This document shows, one piece after another, positions 10,038-21,221 of a stretch of 44,648 bases of DNA (positions are counted from its first letter, which is position 1; every line of letters begins with the position of its first letter). The notes beneath the pieces are model-generated. The model was not told the origin of the DNA and searched no databases. It saw only the letters and a program-made list of their open reading frames with translations. Source of the DNA: an uncultured Ramlibacter sp. (lineage in GTDB: Bacteria; Pseudomonadota; Gammaproteobacteria; Burkholderiales; Burkholderiaceae_C); contig NZ_CAKZHQ010000015.1 of NCBI RefSeq assembly GCF_936925435.1, positions 1 to 44,648 on the forward strand, given 5' to 3'. The position numbers and the translations under genes are program-made.

Positions 10038-10067
10038 GGTCACTCCTTGGTTGTTGCAGAAAAAAAA

Positions 10068-10769
10068 TCAGCTGGCCAGGTCAAAGACCAGCACCTCGGC
10101 GGCCTTGCCATTGGCCAGGGTGACGGCAGATTCGCCGGTCAGCATAGCGGCATCACCAGCTTTGAGGGCCTGGCCATTGACCTCCAGCTCCCCACGGACG
10201 AGGTGCACGTAGCCCTTTCGACCAGGGGCGAAGGCAGCCGAGGCAGCTTCTTCGCCATCGAGCAGGCCGGCATACAGGCGCGCGTCGGCATGGATCAGCA
10301 CCGAGCCCTGGTCGCCATCGGGCGAAGCCACCAGGCGCAGCTTGCCGCGCTTGTCGGCCTCGGCGAAGGTCTTTTGCTCGTAACTGGCCGGGATGCCGGT
10401 GACATTGGGCTCGATCCAGATCTGCAGGAAGTGCGTGGTCTGGTCGGCCGCGTGGTTGAACTCGCTGTGCTGCACGCCGTTGCCCGCGCTCATGCGCTGC
10501 ACGTCTCCCGGCGGAATGCCCTTGACGTTGCCAATCGTGTCCTTGTGCGCGAGATTGCCCTCCAGCACATAGCTGATGATTTCCATGTTGCGGTGGCCGT
10601 GCGTGCCAAAGCCCATGCCCGGGGCGATGCGGTCTTCGTTGATGACGCGCAGATTGCCCCAGCCCATGTGCTCAGGGTCGTGGTAGTTGGCGAAAGAAAA
10701 GCTGTGGAACGACTTCAGCCAGCCGTGGTCGGCGTAGCCGCGGTCCTGGGATTTGCGAAGTGTCAGCAT
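10068..10769 (-). CDS. Pirin family protein (YhhW-type, second pirin)
   Basis: This is a 233-residue pirin. Metal ligands fall at H57 and H59 (FGTHGHRNMEIISYVLEG) and H101 and E103 (GNGVQHSEFN), the same spacing as YhhW-type quercetinases. The start at 10769 has AAAGGAA a short distance upstream and gives MLTLRKSQDRGYADHGWLKS, the common opening of the family. It is the first gene of the minus-strand operon and is divergent from a LysR regulator 125 bp away. That gap holds a perfect 7-bp inverted repeat at the LysR side and a GC-rich hairpin in the pirin leader, so LysR control is likely. Confidence 0.9.
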   Translation of the reverse strand: MLTLRKSQDRGYADHGWLKSFHSFSFANYHDPEHMGWGNLRVINEDRIAPGMGFGTHGHRNMEIISYVLEGNLAHKDTIGNVKGIPPGDVQRMSAGNGVQHSEFNHAADQTTHFLQIWIEPNVTGIPASYEQKTFAEADKRGKLRLVASPDGDQGSVLIHADARLYAGLLDGEEAASAAFAPGRKGYVHLVRGELEVNGQALKAGDAAMLTGESAVTLANGKAAEVLVFDLAS

Positions 10770-10821
10770 GGTCGGTTCCTTTCTGGGTCGTCGCCGGTGC
10801 GGCGTCGATGGGATGAATGTT

Positions 10822-10850
10822 GGACCCGCCGGCGGCTTCTTCGCGGGTCC
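10822..10850. promoter_or_regulatory. GC-rich inverted repeat in the pirin-operon leader
   Basis: GGACCCGC (10822-10829) and GCGGGTCC (10843-10850) form perfect 8-bp arms around a 13-base loop. The repeat lies between the pirin start and the LysR start. On the plus strand it is followed by GGTTTTG, which gives it a weak terminator-like look. It could be a leader hairpin or a second operator. Confidence 0.4.
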
Positions 10851-10863
10851 GGTTTTGATGGCA

Positions 10864-10884
10864 TCATTCAAAAAATCTGAATGA
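10864..10884. promoter_or_regulatory. Probable LysR operator upstream of the LysR gene and pirin operon
   Basis: TCATTCA-N7-TGAATGA is a perfect 7-bp-armed inverted repeat centred at 10874, just 11 bases before the LysR start codon. It is AT-rich in a GC-rich background and lies in the divergent gap, the usual place for autoregulation and control of the neighbouring operon by a LysR protein. Confidence 0.6.
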
Positions 10885-10894
10885 GCACCATCCC

Positions 10895-11839
10895 ATGCCG
10901 ACCGCCCGCGACGTCCTCACCCCCGACACCCTGGCCCTGCTGCAGGCGGTGGCGCGGGCCGGCAGCTTTGCCGCTGCCGCCCGCGAATTGGGCCTGGTGC
11001 CCAGCGCCGTCACCTACCGGGTGCGTCTGGTCGAGGACGCGCTGGACGCCCTGCTGTTCGACCGCAGCTCGCGCCAGGCCAAACTCACGGCCGCAGGCGC
11101 CGAGTTGCTGCGCGAGGGCGAACGCCTGCTGCAGGAGGTGGACGCCGTGGCCAACCGGGTCAAGCGCGTGGCCACCGGCTGGGAGTCGCAGCTGACCATC
11201 GCCGTGGACGGCGTGATCTCCCAGTCCACCCTGATGGAACTGGCCCAGGCCTTCTTCGAGGTCGCGCCCAACACCCGGCTGCGCCTGCGCGACGAGACCT
11301 TGTCGGGCACCTTGGAATCCCTGGTCACCGGCCAGTCCGACCTGGCCTTGGGCGTGCTGCTGGAGCCGGGCAATGCCTCGGGCGTGCAAAGCAAGGTGCT
11401 GGGCGAGCTGGAGTTCGTCTACGCCGTGGCGCCGCACCATCCGCTGGCCAGCGCTCCCGAGCCACTGGGCGATGAGCTGCTGCAGCGCCACCGCGCCGTC
11501 GCCGTCGCCGACTCGGTGCAGCACGGCAGCGGCCTGACCCTGGGCCTGCTGGCTGGCCAGGACGTGCTGACCGTGGCCAGCATGCGCAGCAAGCTCGACG
11601 CCCAACTGCGCGGGCTGGGCGGCGGCTTCGTGCCCGAACCCATGGCCCGGCCCTTCATCGCCAGCGGCCGGCTGGTGCTGCCCCGCATCGACCGGCCGGC
11701 GCGCATCGCCCGCCTGGCCTACGCTTGGCGCAGCGCCGGCGCCAACGGCCCGGGCAAGGCCTTGCAATGGTGGCTTGGCCAGCTGGAAAACCCTGGGACC
11801 CGCGCCGCATTGCTGCAGCAGCATCGCGTGCCACAATGA
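10895..11839 (+). CDS. LysR family transcriptional regulator
   Basis: This is a 314-residue LysR-type regulator. The N-terminal winged helix-turn-helix spans about residues 8-67 (LALLQAVARAGSFAAAAREL, then LDALLFDRSSRQAKLTAAG). The remainder is the two-lobed effector-binding domain, with QLTIAVDGVISQSTLMELAQ at its start. It is divergent from the pirin-DoxX-flavodoxin-pirin operon, and the intervening repeat TCATTCA-N7-TGAATGA suggests it controls that operon and itself. The effector is unknown; a quinone or flavonoid-like compound would fit the target genes, but that is inference. Its stop overlaps the start of the FAD oxidoreductase by 4 bases (ATGA). Confidence 0.9.
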   Translation: MPTARDVLTPDTLALLQAVARAGSFAAAARELGLVPSAVTYRVRLVEDALDALLFDRSSRQAKLTAAGAELLREGERLLQEVDAVANRVKRVATGWESQLTIAVDGVISQSTLMELAQAFFEVAPNTRLRLRDETLSGTLESLVTGQSDLALGVLLEPGNASGVQSKVLGELEFVYAVAPHHPLASAPEPLGDELLQRHRAVAVADSVQHGSGLTLGLLAGQDVLTVASMRSKLDAQLRGLGGGFVPEPMARPFIASGRLVLPRIDRPARIARLAYAWRSAGANGPGKALQWWLGQLENPGTRAALLQQHRVPQ

Positions 11840-12897
11840 ACCGCACCATGCCCCAATCCTCCCAACGACAGATTGCCGTCCTCGGCGCCGGCCTGGCCGG
11901 TCTGGCCTGTGCCCGCACCCTGGTGCAGGCCGGCCACCAGGTCACCATGTTCGACAAGAACGCCCAGGTGGGAGGCCGCATGGCGACCACGCCCAGCCCC
12001 TTCGGCAGCTTCGATCCCGGCGCCCAGTACTTCACCGTGCGCGATGAGCGTTTCGAGCGCGTGCTGGCCCTGTCGCCGGCGGTGTGCCGGCCCTGGAGCG
12101 CCAACGCCGTGCGCGTGCTGGACCCGCATGGCCGTGTCGCCGAAGCGGCCCTGCCCCGGCGCGAAGCCCACTGGGTCGGCGTGCCGGGCATGGATGCATT
12201 GCCGCGCCACTGGGCCCAGCCCCTGCTGGCGGCCGGCGCCATCGAGCTGCAGACCCATGTGCAGCGCATCGAACGCGACGCGCTCGACGGCAAGCGCTGG
12301 CAGCTGCGCACCGCCGGCGCGCAGGACTCCAGCCATGTGTACTCGGGCTTCGACCAGGTGCTGCTGGCCCTGCCGGCGGCGCAGGCCGCCGCCTTGCTGC
12401 GCCAGTCGGCCCTGGCGCCCGACTTCGCCGAGCGCATCGGCGGCGTCCAGGTGGCGCCCTGCTGGACGCTGATGCTGGCCTTCCCGCAGGCGCTGCAGCC
12501 CACCCTGGCCCATCTGGGCCCGCAATGGAACGCGGCGCTGAGTACCCATCACCGCATCGCCTGGCTGGCGCGCGAATCTTCCAAGCCGCGCCGCAGCGCG
12601 GTCGAGCGCTGGACCGTCCAGGCCAGCCCGGCCTGGTCGCTGGAACACCTGGACGACGAGCCTTCCCGGGTCCAGGCCAAGCTGCTCAAGGCTTTTGCCG
12701 AGATCACCGGCATCCGCGCTGAGCCGGGCTATACCCAAGTCCAGCGCTGGAGCCAGGCCAAGACCCAGGTGCCGCTGGGACGCTCGCACCTGTGGGACAA
12801 GCGCAGCGGCCTGGGCGTGTGCGGCGACTGGTGCCTGGGTCACCGCGCCGAGGACGCCTTCGTCTCGGGCCTGGAACTGGCCCTGACCGTCGCCTGA
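11836..12897 (+). CDS. FAD-dependent amine oxidase/renalase-like oxidoreductase
   Basis: This is a 353-residue flavoprotein. The dinucleotide-binding motif is GAGLAGLACARTL (GxGxxG at residues 17-22), followed by an acidic residue at the second strand (D40) and GGRMAT, typical of the amine oxidase/renalase-like group. Near the C-terminus, GLGVCGDWCLGHRAEDAFVSG is the closing FAD-binding segment. The start overlaps the LysR stop (ATGA), so translation is probably coupled and the gene may be co-expressed with the regulator. The substrate cannot be read from the sequence. gluQ begins 6 bases after its stop. Confidence 0.87.
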   Translation: MNRTMPQSSQRQIAVLGAGLAGLACARTLVQAGHQVTMFDKNAQVGGRMATTPSPFGSFDPGAQYFTVRDERFERVLALSPAVCRPWSANAVRVLDPHGRVAEAALPRREAHWVGVPGMDALPRHWAQPLLAAGAIELQTHVQRIERDALDGKRWQLRTAGAQDSSHVYSGFDQVLLALPAAQAAALLRQSALAPDFAERIGGVQVAPCWTLMLAFPQALQPTLAHLGPQWNAALSTHHRIAWLARESSKPRRSAVERWTVQASPAWSLEHLDDEPSRVQAKLLKAFAEITGIRAEPGYTQVQRWSQAKTQVPLGRSHLWDKRSGLGVCGDWCLGHRAEDAFVSGLELALTVA

Positions 12898-12903
12898 AAG
12901 GCA

Positions 12904-13794
12904 ATGGCCGCTGCCAGCTACACGGGCCGTTTTGCGCCCTCTCCGACGGGCCCGCTGCATGCCGGCTCCCTTGTCGCGGCGCTGGCCAGTTGGTTGGACG
13001 CGCGGGCCCATGGCGGGCGCTGGCTGGTGCGCATCGAGGACGTGGACACGCCGCGTTGCGTGGCTGGCGCCGACCACCTGATCCTGCAGCAACTGGCCGC
13101 CTGCGGCCTGGTGCCTGACGCGCCGCCCGTGTGGCAGTCGCAGCGTGGCGCGCTCTACCAGAGCGCACTGGACCAGCTCATTGCCAGCGGCAGCGCCTAC
13201 GCCTGCGCCTGCTCGCGCAGGGATATCGAGGACGCGCTGGCGGCGCTGGGCCGCAGCCGCGAGCGCCACGCCGAACTGGTCTACCCCGGCACCTGCCGGG
13301 CAGGCCTGCGGGGCCGCCCGGCACGCGGCTGGCGCTTTCGCACCCAGCCTAGCCCCTTGCAATGGCAGGACCGTCGCCTGGGCAGGCAACAGCAGGACGT
13401 GGAGCGCGAAGTGGGCGACTTCATCCTGCGCCGCACCGACGGCGTCTGGGCCTACCAACTGGCCGTGGTGGTGGACGATGCGGCACAAGGCATCAGCGAT
13501 GTGGTGCGCGGCCAGGACCTGGCCGACAACACGGCGCGGCAGATTCTGCTGCAGCGCGCGCTGGGCCTGGCCACGCCACGCTACCTGCACGCGCCCCTGT
13601 TGCTGGGTCCCAACGGCGAGAAGCTGTCCAAGCAGAACGGCGCAGCACCGCTGGACCTGGGCCATCCCCTGCTGGCCTTGCAGCAGGCGGCCGCCGTGCT
13701 GGGTTTGGCCGCCGCGGCAGCCGGCGGTATCGCCGACGCGCTGGCCGGCTGGAGCCGGCAGTGGCGCGACTTCTACAATCGGCCGTGTGACTGA
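12904..13794 (+). CDS. gluQ: Glutamyl-Q tRNA(Asp) synthetase
   Basis: This 296-residue protein is the catalytic half of a glutamyl-tRNA synthetase without an anticodon-binding domain, the hallmark of GluQ-RS. It attaches glutamate to queuosine at position 34 of tRNA(Asp). Visible motifs are [16 protein letters not shown], with a HIGH-type H19-[10 protein letters not shown]; a cysteine-containing zinc-binding stretch beginning [12 protein letters not shown]; and KLSKQ (K240-Q244), the class I KMSKS equivalent. Its stop overlaps the trmB GTG start by 8 bases, so the two are translationally linked. The function is secure from motifs and length. Confidence 0.92.
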   Translation: MAAASYTGRFAPSPTGPLHAGSLVAALASWLDARAHGGRWLVRIEDVDTPRCVAGADHLILQQLAACGLVPDAPPVWQSQRGALYQSALDQLIASGSAYACACSRRDIEDALAALGRSRERHAELVYPGTCRAGLRGRPARGWRFRTQPSPLQWQDRRLGRQQQDVEREVGDFILRRTDGVWAYQLAVVVDDAAQGISDVVRGQDLADNTARQILLQRALGLATPRYLHAPLLLGPNGEKLSKQNGAAPLDLGHPLLALQQAAAVLGLAAAAAGGIADALAGWSRQWRDFYNRPCD

Positions 13795-14497
13795 CGCAAG
13801 CAAACTCCCCGCCGCGCCCGAAGGCGTGGCCCATCCCCGCACCATCCGCAGCTTCGTGCGCCGTGCCGGCCGCACCACCACCGGCCAGGCCCGCGCCTTT
13901 ACCGACATCGGCCCCGCCGTGCTGCTGCCCTACCAGGCGGCGCCGCTGGACTTCCATGCGGCGTTCGGCCGCGACGCGCCCGTCATCCTGGAGATCGGCT
14001 TCGGCATGGGCGAGGCCACGGCCCACATTGCCGGCCTGATGCCGGAAAAAAACTTCCTGTGCTGCGAAGTCCATGAGCCGGGCGTGGGCGCCCTGCTCAA
14101 GCGCATCGGCGAGCAAGGCCTGGGCAACATCCGCATCCTGCAGCACGACGCGGTGGAAGCGCTCGAGCACATGCTGCCCGAGCACAGCCTGGCCGGCGTC
14201 CACATCTTCTTTCCCGACCCCTGGCACAAGCTGCGCCACAACAAGCGCCGCCTGATCCAGCCGCCGCTGGTGGCCAGGCTGGCCTCACGGCTGGCGCCCG
14301 GCGCCTACCTGCACTGCGCCACCGACTGGGAGCCCTATGCACAGCAGATGCTGCAGGTGCTGGCAGCCGAGCCGCAGTTGGTGAACACCGCGGCGGACTA
14401 CGCGCCCAAGCCGCACTACCGACCGCTGACCAAATTCGAGAACCGCGGCCTCAAGCTGGGCCACGGCGTCTGGGACCTAGTGTTCCACAAGCGCTGA
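13787..14497 (+). CDS. trmB: tRNA (guanine(46)-N7)-methyltransferase
   Basis: This is a 236-residue SAM-dependent methyltransferase of the TrmB family, which makes m7G46 in the tRNA variable loop. It has [16 protein letters not shown] (the SAM motif), [14 protein letters not shown], and [18 protein letters not shown], the diagnostic TrmB motif with the catalytic aspartate. The GTG at 13787 is chosen because it sits within the end of gluQ and gives the usual length. A perfect 10-bp hairpin begins 6 bases after the stop. Confidence 0.93.
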   Translation: MTDASKLPAAPEGVAHPRTIRSFVRRAGRTTTGQARAFTDIGPAVLLPYQAAPLDFHAAFGRDAPVILEIGFGMGEATAHIAGLMPEKNFLCCEVHEPGVGALLKRIGEQGLGNIRILQHDAVEALEHMLPEHSLAGVHIFFPDPWHKLRHNKRRLIQPPLVARLASRLAPGAYLHCATDWEPYAQQMLQVLAAEPQLVNTAADYAPKPHYRPLTKFENRGLKLGHGVWDLVFHKR

Positions 14498-14502
14498 AGA
14501 GC

Positions 14503-14525
14503 TGCCATGCGCATCGCGCATGGCA
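14503..14525 (+). terminator. Perfect hairpin after trmB, no T-tract
   Basis: TGCCATGCGC-ATC-GCGCATGGCA forms a perfect 10-bp stem with a 3-base loop, 6 bases after the trmB stop and about 110 bases before the next gene. No T-run follows, so it may be a transcript-end stabiliser or an intrinsic terminator of the weak type rather than a canonical one. Confidence 0.45.
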
Positions 14526-14632
14526 TGGCGTACCGCGGGCATATCTGGTTGAACCCGCTCAAGGGGGCCGCTATCGTTCAAGGCTCAGATGTGGCATCAA
14601 GTTTGCTGCACTGCAAGACAACAAGTTGGGCG

Positions 14633-15775
14633 ATGATGATGCTACGCAGAACCGTATTGGGTGCCGCTGCCGCGACCAGCCTGGGCAGCGCAGCCCCCTG
14701 GGCCTGGGGCCAGGCCAAGGCTGGAGCCGGCCGCAAGGTCGTGCTGGGCCAGTCCGTGCCCCTGACCGGCGCGGCCAGCGAGATCGGCCTGGCCTTCGCG
14801 GCCGGCGCCAAGCTCTATGTGGACGCCTTCAACGCCCGCAAGCCCGGCCCCGGCTTCAGCATGGAACTGCGCCAGGTGGACGACGGCTACGACCCGGCCA
14901 AGGCCGGTACCAACGCCAAAAAGTTGTTGGCCGACGGTGCCGACTTGCTGTTCGGCTTTGTCGGCACCGCCAGCAGCGATGCCGGCGAGGCCGTGGCCAA
15001 GCAGCAGGGCGCGATCTTCTTCGCGCCCTTTGCCGCCTCCGACACGCTGCGCGATGCCGACCACGCCAACGTCTTCCACGTGAGGCCCAGCATGGCCGAT
15101 GAGGCTTTCAAGATGGTGCGGCATTGCGCCACGCTGGGGCAGGAGCGCATCGCCGTGCTGGCCGAGGACGACGCCATGGGCCGTGCCGGCCTGGCCGCCG
15201 TGCGCCAGGCGATGGCCGAACTGAAGCTGCCGCCCCTGGCGGCCTGGGCCTTCGTGCCAGTCAACAGCGACAAGGTGGACGCCGCCGTCGCCACCCTGGC
15301 CAAGGCGCAGCCGCAGGCCATCATCCAGGTCTCGCTGTTCAACTCCACGGCCGCCTTCATCCGCAAGATGCGCAAGACCGGCTATGTGGGCGCTTTCATG
15401 AACTTCTCGGTGGTCGGCATCGACCCGCTGTTCACCGCGCTGGGCAAGGACATCGGCGGCGTGGTGGTCTCCCAGGTCGTGCCCTCACCGCGCAGTTCGG
15501 CCACGCCCATCGTCAAGGAATACCTGGCGGCCATCGACAACTCCGAACAGACGCCCTCCTACGAGAGCATGGAGGGCTTCATCGCCGCCAAGACCCTGGC
15601 CGAGGCGGTGCGCCGGGCCAAGAGCAGCGACACCGCCGCCCTGCAAAAGGCCATGACCGCGATGACCGACTACGACGTGGGCGGGTTTCGCATCAACCTG
15701 CGCGCCGGCATCCGCGACCAGGTGCGGGCGATCGACCTGGTGACGATCACGCCCGACGGCAAGATCGTCCGCTGA
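14633..15775 (+). CDS. ABC transporter substrate-binding protein, branched-chain amino acid type
   Basis: This is a 380-residue periplasmic binding protein of the Leu/Ile/Val-binding (Peripla_BP_6) family. The N-terminus has an arginine pair then a hydrophobic run (MLRRTVLGAAAATSLG), a signal peptide cut near AWGQA. The mature part begins KVVLGQSVPLTGAASEIGLA, the classic opening, and contains LLFGFVGTASSDAGEAVA. Three overlapping ATGs (14633, 14636, 14639) are possible starts; a longer frame from 14507 is unlikely because it would begin inside a hairpin and precede the signal peptide. No permease or ATPase gene is adjacent, so it is an orphan binding protein. It may serve a distant transporter; the ligand is unknown. 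Confidence 0.88.
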   Translation: MMMLRRTVLGAAAATSLGSAAPWAWGQAKAGAGRKVVLGQSVPLTGAASEIGLAFAAGAKLYVDAFNARKPGPGFSMELRQVDDGYDPAKAGTNAKKLLADGADLLFGFVGTASSDAGEAVAKQQGAIFFAPFAASDTLRDADHANVFHVRPSMADEAFKMVRHCATLGQERIAVLAEDDAMGRAGLAAVRQAMAELKLPPLAAWAFVPVNSDKVDAAVATLAKAQPQAIIQVSLFNSTAAFIRKMRKTGYVGAFMNFSVVGIDPLFTALGKDIGGVVVSQVVPSPRSSATPIVKEYLAAIDNSEQTPSYESMEGFIAAKTLAEAVRRAKSSDTAALQKAMTAMTDYDVGGFRINLRAGIRDQVRAIDLVTITPDGKIVR

Positions 15776-15781
15776 CGGGCC

Positions 15782-18406
<2,625 letters not shown>

Positions 18407-18429
18407 GGCAGCTTCTGGGGGAACCGGCG

Positions 18430-18435
18430 ATTATA
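18430..18435 (-). promoter_or_regulatory. -10 box of alaS
   Basis: TATAAT read on the minus strand, a perfect -10 hexamer in GC-rich DNA, 23 bases before the alaS ATG. No good -35 hexamer is seen at 17-base spacing. Confidence 0.5.
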
Positions 18436-18517
18436 AGTTTGGGGGGTGCCGGCCCTCGCCCAGCCCCTGCCGGAGCCGCTTGGCCCCGCCGTACCGGCCC
18501 ATCCCATAAACGGGGGA

Positions 18518-18547
18518 TTGACTGGCGGCGACACGAATTTCAATACT
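18518..18547 (+). promoter_or_regulatory. Candidate sigma-70 promoter of the mosaic lipoprotein gene
   Basis: TTGACT (18518-18523), an 18-base spacer, then AATACT (18542-18547), 45 bases upstream of the ATG at 18593. Five of six -35 bases and four of six -10 bases match consensus, and the region is locally AT-rich. Confidence 0.45.
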
Positions 18548-18592
18548 TTAGAATTCGTCACGCCTTTTTCTCCCTTTGCCGGGCAGATCACA

Positions 18593-21202
18593 ATGAACAA
18601 AGCAGTTGCGCTGGCCGTCCTGGCAGCCTCCCTGGTCCTGACCGCCTGTGGCGGGGCCGAATCCCCCTCCGAAGCCCCGCAATCAGCCCCATCCGCCGCC
18701 GCACAGCCTGCAGCGCAGTGGACCAAGCCCGAAGGCAATGCCAAGCTCACCACCGCGCGCTCCCCCGCGGCCGGCGAAGGGCCCATGCTCAACTCGGGCA
18801 ACCTGCTGCCCAATGGCGACTTCGAGCGCGGCACGGATGCCTGGGTCACCACCGACCGGGTGCTCTATACCGACAGCAATGCCCACGCCGGGACTTCCTA
18901 TGCGTGGCTTGGCGGCTACAACAACGGCTTTGACCGCATCAACCAGAACATCAGCCTGCCCGAGTCCGCAGCCAGCGTGACGCTGCGGTTCTGGTACCGC
19001 ATCGTCACCGCCGAGACCCTGCAGGGCATGTACGACGGCATGCTGGTCAGCCTGCACGACGCCAACACCGGCGAAACCCTGGCCAACATCAAGCTGTACT
19101 CCAATCTGGACAAGACCGACGGCTGGGTGCAAAGCGAAGCCTTCGACCTGAGCGCCTACAGGGGCCGCTTCGTCGACCTGCGCTTTAGCGCCATCACCGA
19201 CGAAAGTGAAATCTCCTCCTTCGTGATCGACGACATCGTGCTGTCGGCCAACCTCATCACAGGCACCGTGCTGGCGGGTGCGCAGGCCGACTACACCATC
19301 AGCCGGTCCCGCAGCAGCTACAGGCTCACGACCAACGCCACCGGCGCGGTGCAGACCTTCAACGCCGGCGAGCGCCTGCATTTCAGCGATGCCTCGGTGG
19401 CGCTGGACGACAGCGGCAACGCCGCCCAGGTCTACCGCCTGTACCAGGCTGCGTTCGACCGCAAGCCCGACCAGGGCGGCCTGGGCTATCAGATCGCCGC
19501 CATCGAGGACTCCGGCCTGCCGCTGGCCCTGGTCTCGCAGAATTTCATCAACAGCCCCGAGTTCGCCAGCCGCTACGGCAGCCTGGACAACAGCAGGTTC
19601 GTCAGCCAGCTGTACCAGAACGTGCTGCACCGCGCGCCCGACGCCGACGGCCTGGCCTACCATGTCAACCGCCTGGGAACGGGCACGGCAAGGCGCGACG
19701 TGCTGATTGGTTTCTCCGAGTCGCCCGAGAATCAGGCTACCGTCGGCGCCGCGATCGCCAACGGCATCGTCTTCACCCCGCTCACGCCTGTGCCGCGCCC
19801 CGTCGCGCCGGCGGCGCCCACCTGCGTGGCGCCCAAGGTGATCATCAACGGCAATTGCGCCGCGCCCAGCACCCAGGCGCCCACCTGCTCTTCCAGCGAG
19901 GTGCTGCGTGACGGCGTCTGCGTGGCGCGCGTGACCTCCTGCGTGGCGCCCGCCACCCTGGTCAACGGCTCGTGCTACATCCCCCCGCCCACCTGCACCG
20001 GCAACACCGTGCTGCAGAACGGCATCTGCGTGCCGGTGGTCGTGACCTGCACGGCGCCCAAGGTCTTGCAGAACGGTGCCTGTGTCGTCCTGCCGCCCAC
20101 GGCGCCCTCCGTGCCCAGGTGCACTGCCCCGAAGGTCCTGCAAAACAACATCTGCGTCACGCCCGCCCTCTACCCCTGTTTACCCTGGGTACAGCAGTAC
20201 TACCAGGCCGGCGCGGTGGTTTCGTACAACGGGAAGTACTATCAAGCCAATATCACTCGGGACGACGTCCTGCGGCCGGGCGCGATGGTCAACGGCACGG
20301 CAGCGTGGTCCGAAATAACAAAGCAGGCGTGCGGAGCAGCGCCGCCGGCGCTGAACGGCTCGGTCGTGCTGGAGAACGTGGTGTTCGGGACCGGCCAGTA
20401 TTCCTACGTCTACAAGACCTACATGCCCTCGTTCAAGGCCGAACTGCTCAACGAGCTGGGCGAGACGGTGAAGCTGCGGGTGTGCTACCCCGGCAGCGGC
20501 TTCCACGCCGCCCAGCACCCGGTGACAGGCTCCTGCACGGCGGTCGACTCCTTCAAGGACAAGACCGTGGTGCGGGTCGACAACAACACCTTGTATGCGC
20601 ACGGCACGTTCGAGGCCTATGTGCAGCGCTCGCTCGAACTGGACCCCAGCCAGGAATGGATCAAGGTCGGCAGCTGGGACGCGCGCGACTATGGCTTCGC
20701 CACCGTGGTCACGCCAGCGCCGGACAACCGCTGCATCATCAACGGCAGCATCAAGTCCACCGACCCGACCTGCAACACCTTGAGCCCGCCGCCGGCACCC
20801 GCCCAGCCCACGCCGCGGGCGCCCAGCACGCCCACGGCGCCGCCCTCCACGCCCCCTGCAGGCAGCGGCGGCGCCAACGCCTCCGGCTGCGTGGCCATGA
20901 GCCGCGGCGTCGACACGGTCACCGGCAAGGACAAGGTCACCCTCACCAACAATTGCGGCAAGCCCATCTTCATCCTGTATTGCGGCGATCTGGCGTATTC
21001 CACCCTGAAGTGCGGCAACGACAGCAACTACTTCACCCATAGCTACAACTCCAAGCCGGACGAGATCAGCCGGGTCGACTCCAAGGCGGTCAAGCCCAAC
21101 GGCAATTTCCGCTGGGGCGCCTGCTTCGGCCAGATGAGCTTCGGCAATGAAGGCAACTACAAGGCCTATGCCGACGGCAGTTACGTCTGCCTGAAGCAGT
21201 GA
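18593..21202 (+). CDS. Mosaic secreted lipoprotein with DUF4214, Cys repeats and chitin-binding-like module
   Basis: This is an 869-residue lipoprotein. MNKAVALAVLAASLVLTACG is a lipobox signal. Parts in order: an Ala/Pro-rich spacer; a jelly-roll carbohydrate-binding-like domain (about 65-225; NLLPNGDFERGTDAWV to SSFVIDDIVLSA); a DUF4214 domain (about 275-385; VYRLYQAAFDRKPDQGGLGY, VLHRAPDADGLAYHVNRLG); six cysteine-pair repeats (about 410-523); a CBM5/12-like segment (PCLPWVQQYYQAGAVVSYNG); a cysteine-containing region; a Pro/Thr linker near 730-760; and a C-terminal cysteine-rich domain. Start 18593 is preferred over upstream codons because it gives the lipobox. No catalytic motif is seen. 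Likely surface-exposed and adhesive or polymer-binding; the specific ligand is unknown. A second DUF4214 protein lies 1.7 kb downstream. Confidence 0.78.
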   Translation: MNKAVALAVLAASLVLTACGGAESPSEAPQSAPSAAAQPAAQWTKPEGNAKLTTARSPAAGEGPMLNSGNLLPNGDFERGTDAWVTTDRVLYTDSNAHAGTSYAWLGGYNNGFDRINQNISLPESAASVTLRFWYRIVTAETLQGMYDGMLVSLHDANTGETLANIKLYSNLDKTDGWVQSEAFDLSAYRGRFVDLRFSAITDESEISSFVIDDIVLSANLITGTVLAGAQADYTISRSRSSYRLTTNATGAVQTFNAGERLHFSDASVALDDSGNAAQVYRLYQAAFDRKPDQGGLGYQIAAIEDSGLPLALVSQNFINSPEFASRYGSLDNSRFVSQLYQNVLHRAPDADGLAYHVNRLGTGTARRDVLIGFSESPENQATVGAAIANGIVFTPLTPVPRPVAPAAPTCVAPKVIINGNCAAPSTQAPTCSSSEVLRDGVCVARVTSCVAPATLVNGSCYIPPPTCTGNTVLQNGICVPVVVTCTAPKVLQNGACVVLPPTAPSVPRCTAPKVLQNNICVTPALYPCLPWVQQYYQAGAVVSYNGKYYQANITRDDVLRPGAMVNGTAAWSEITKQACGAAPPALNGSVVLENVVFGTGQYSYVYKTYMPSFKAELLNELGETVKLRVCYPGSGFHAAQHPVTGSCTAVDSFKDKTVVRVDNNTLYAHGTFEAYVQRSLELDPSQEWIKVGSWDARDYGFATVVTPAPDNRCIINGSIKSTDPTCNTLSPPPAPAQPTPRAPSTPTAPPSTPPAGSGGANASGCVAMSRGVDTVTGKDKVTLTNNCGKPIFILYCGDLAYSTLKCGNDSNYFTHSYNSKPDEISRVDSKAVKPNGNFRWGACFGQMSFGNEGNYKAYADGSYVCLKQ
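19817..20161 (+). repeat. Six-fold cysteine-pair repeat inside the mosaic lipoprotein
   Basis: Six tandem units of about 16-24 residues share the pattern [TSR]-C-x5-[VL]-[IL]-x-[ND]-[GN]-x-C, for example TCTAPKVLQNGACV and RCTAPKVLQNNICV. The two cysteines are always 10 residues apart, which suggests one disulfide per unit. Units are separated by short Pro/Val-rich spacers of unequal length. Confidence 0.8.
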
Positions 21203-21203
21203 A

Positions 21204-21221
21204 GCCCAGGCCTACCTGGGC
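21204..21221. terminator. Short hairpin between convergent genes
   Basis: GCCCAGG-CCTA-CCTGGGC is a perfect 7-bp stem starting 2 bases after the mosaic lipoprotein stop and overlapping the end of the convergent small lipoprotein gene. No T-run follows on either strand. Confidence 0.35.
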
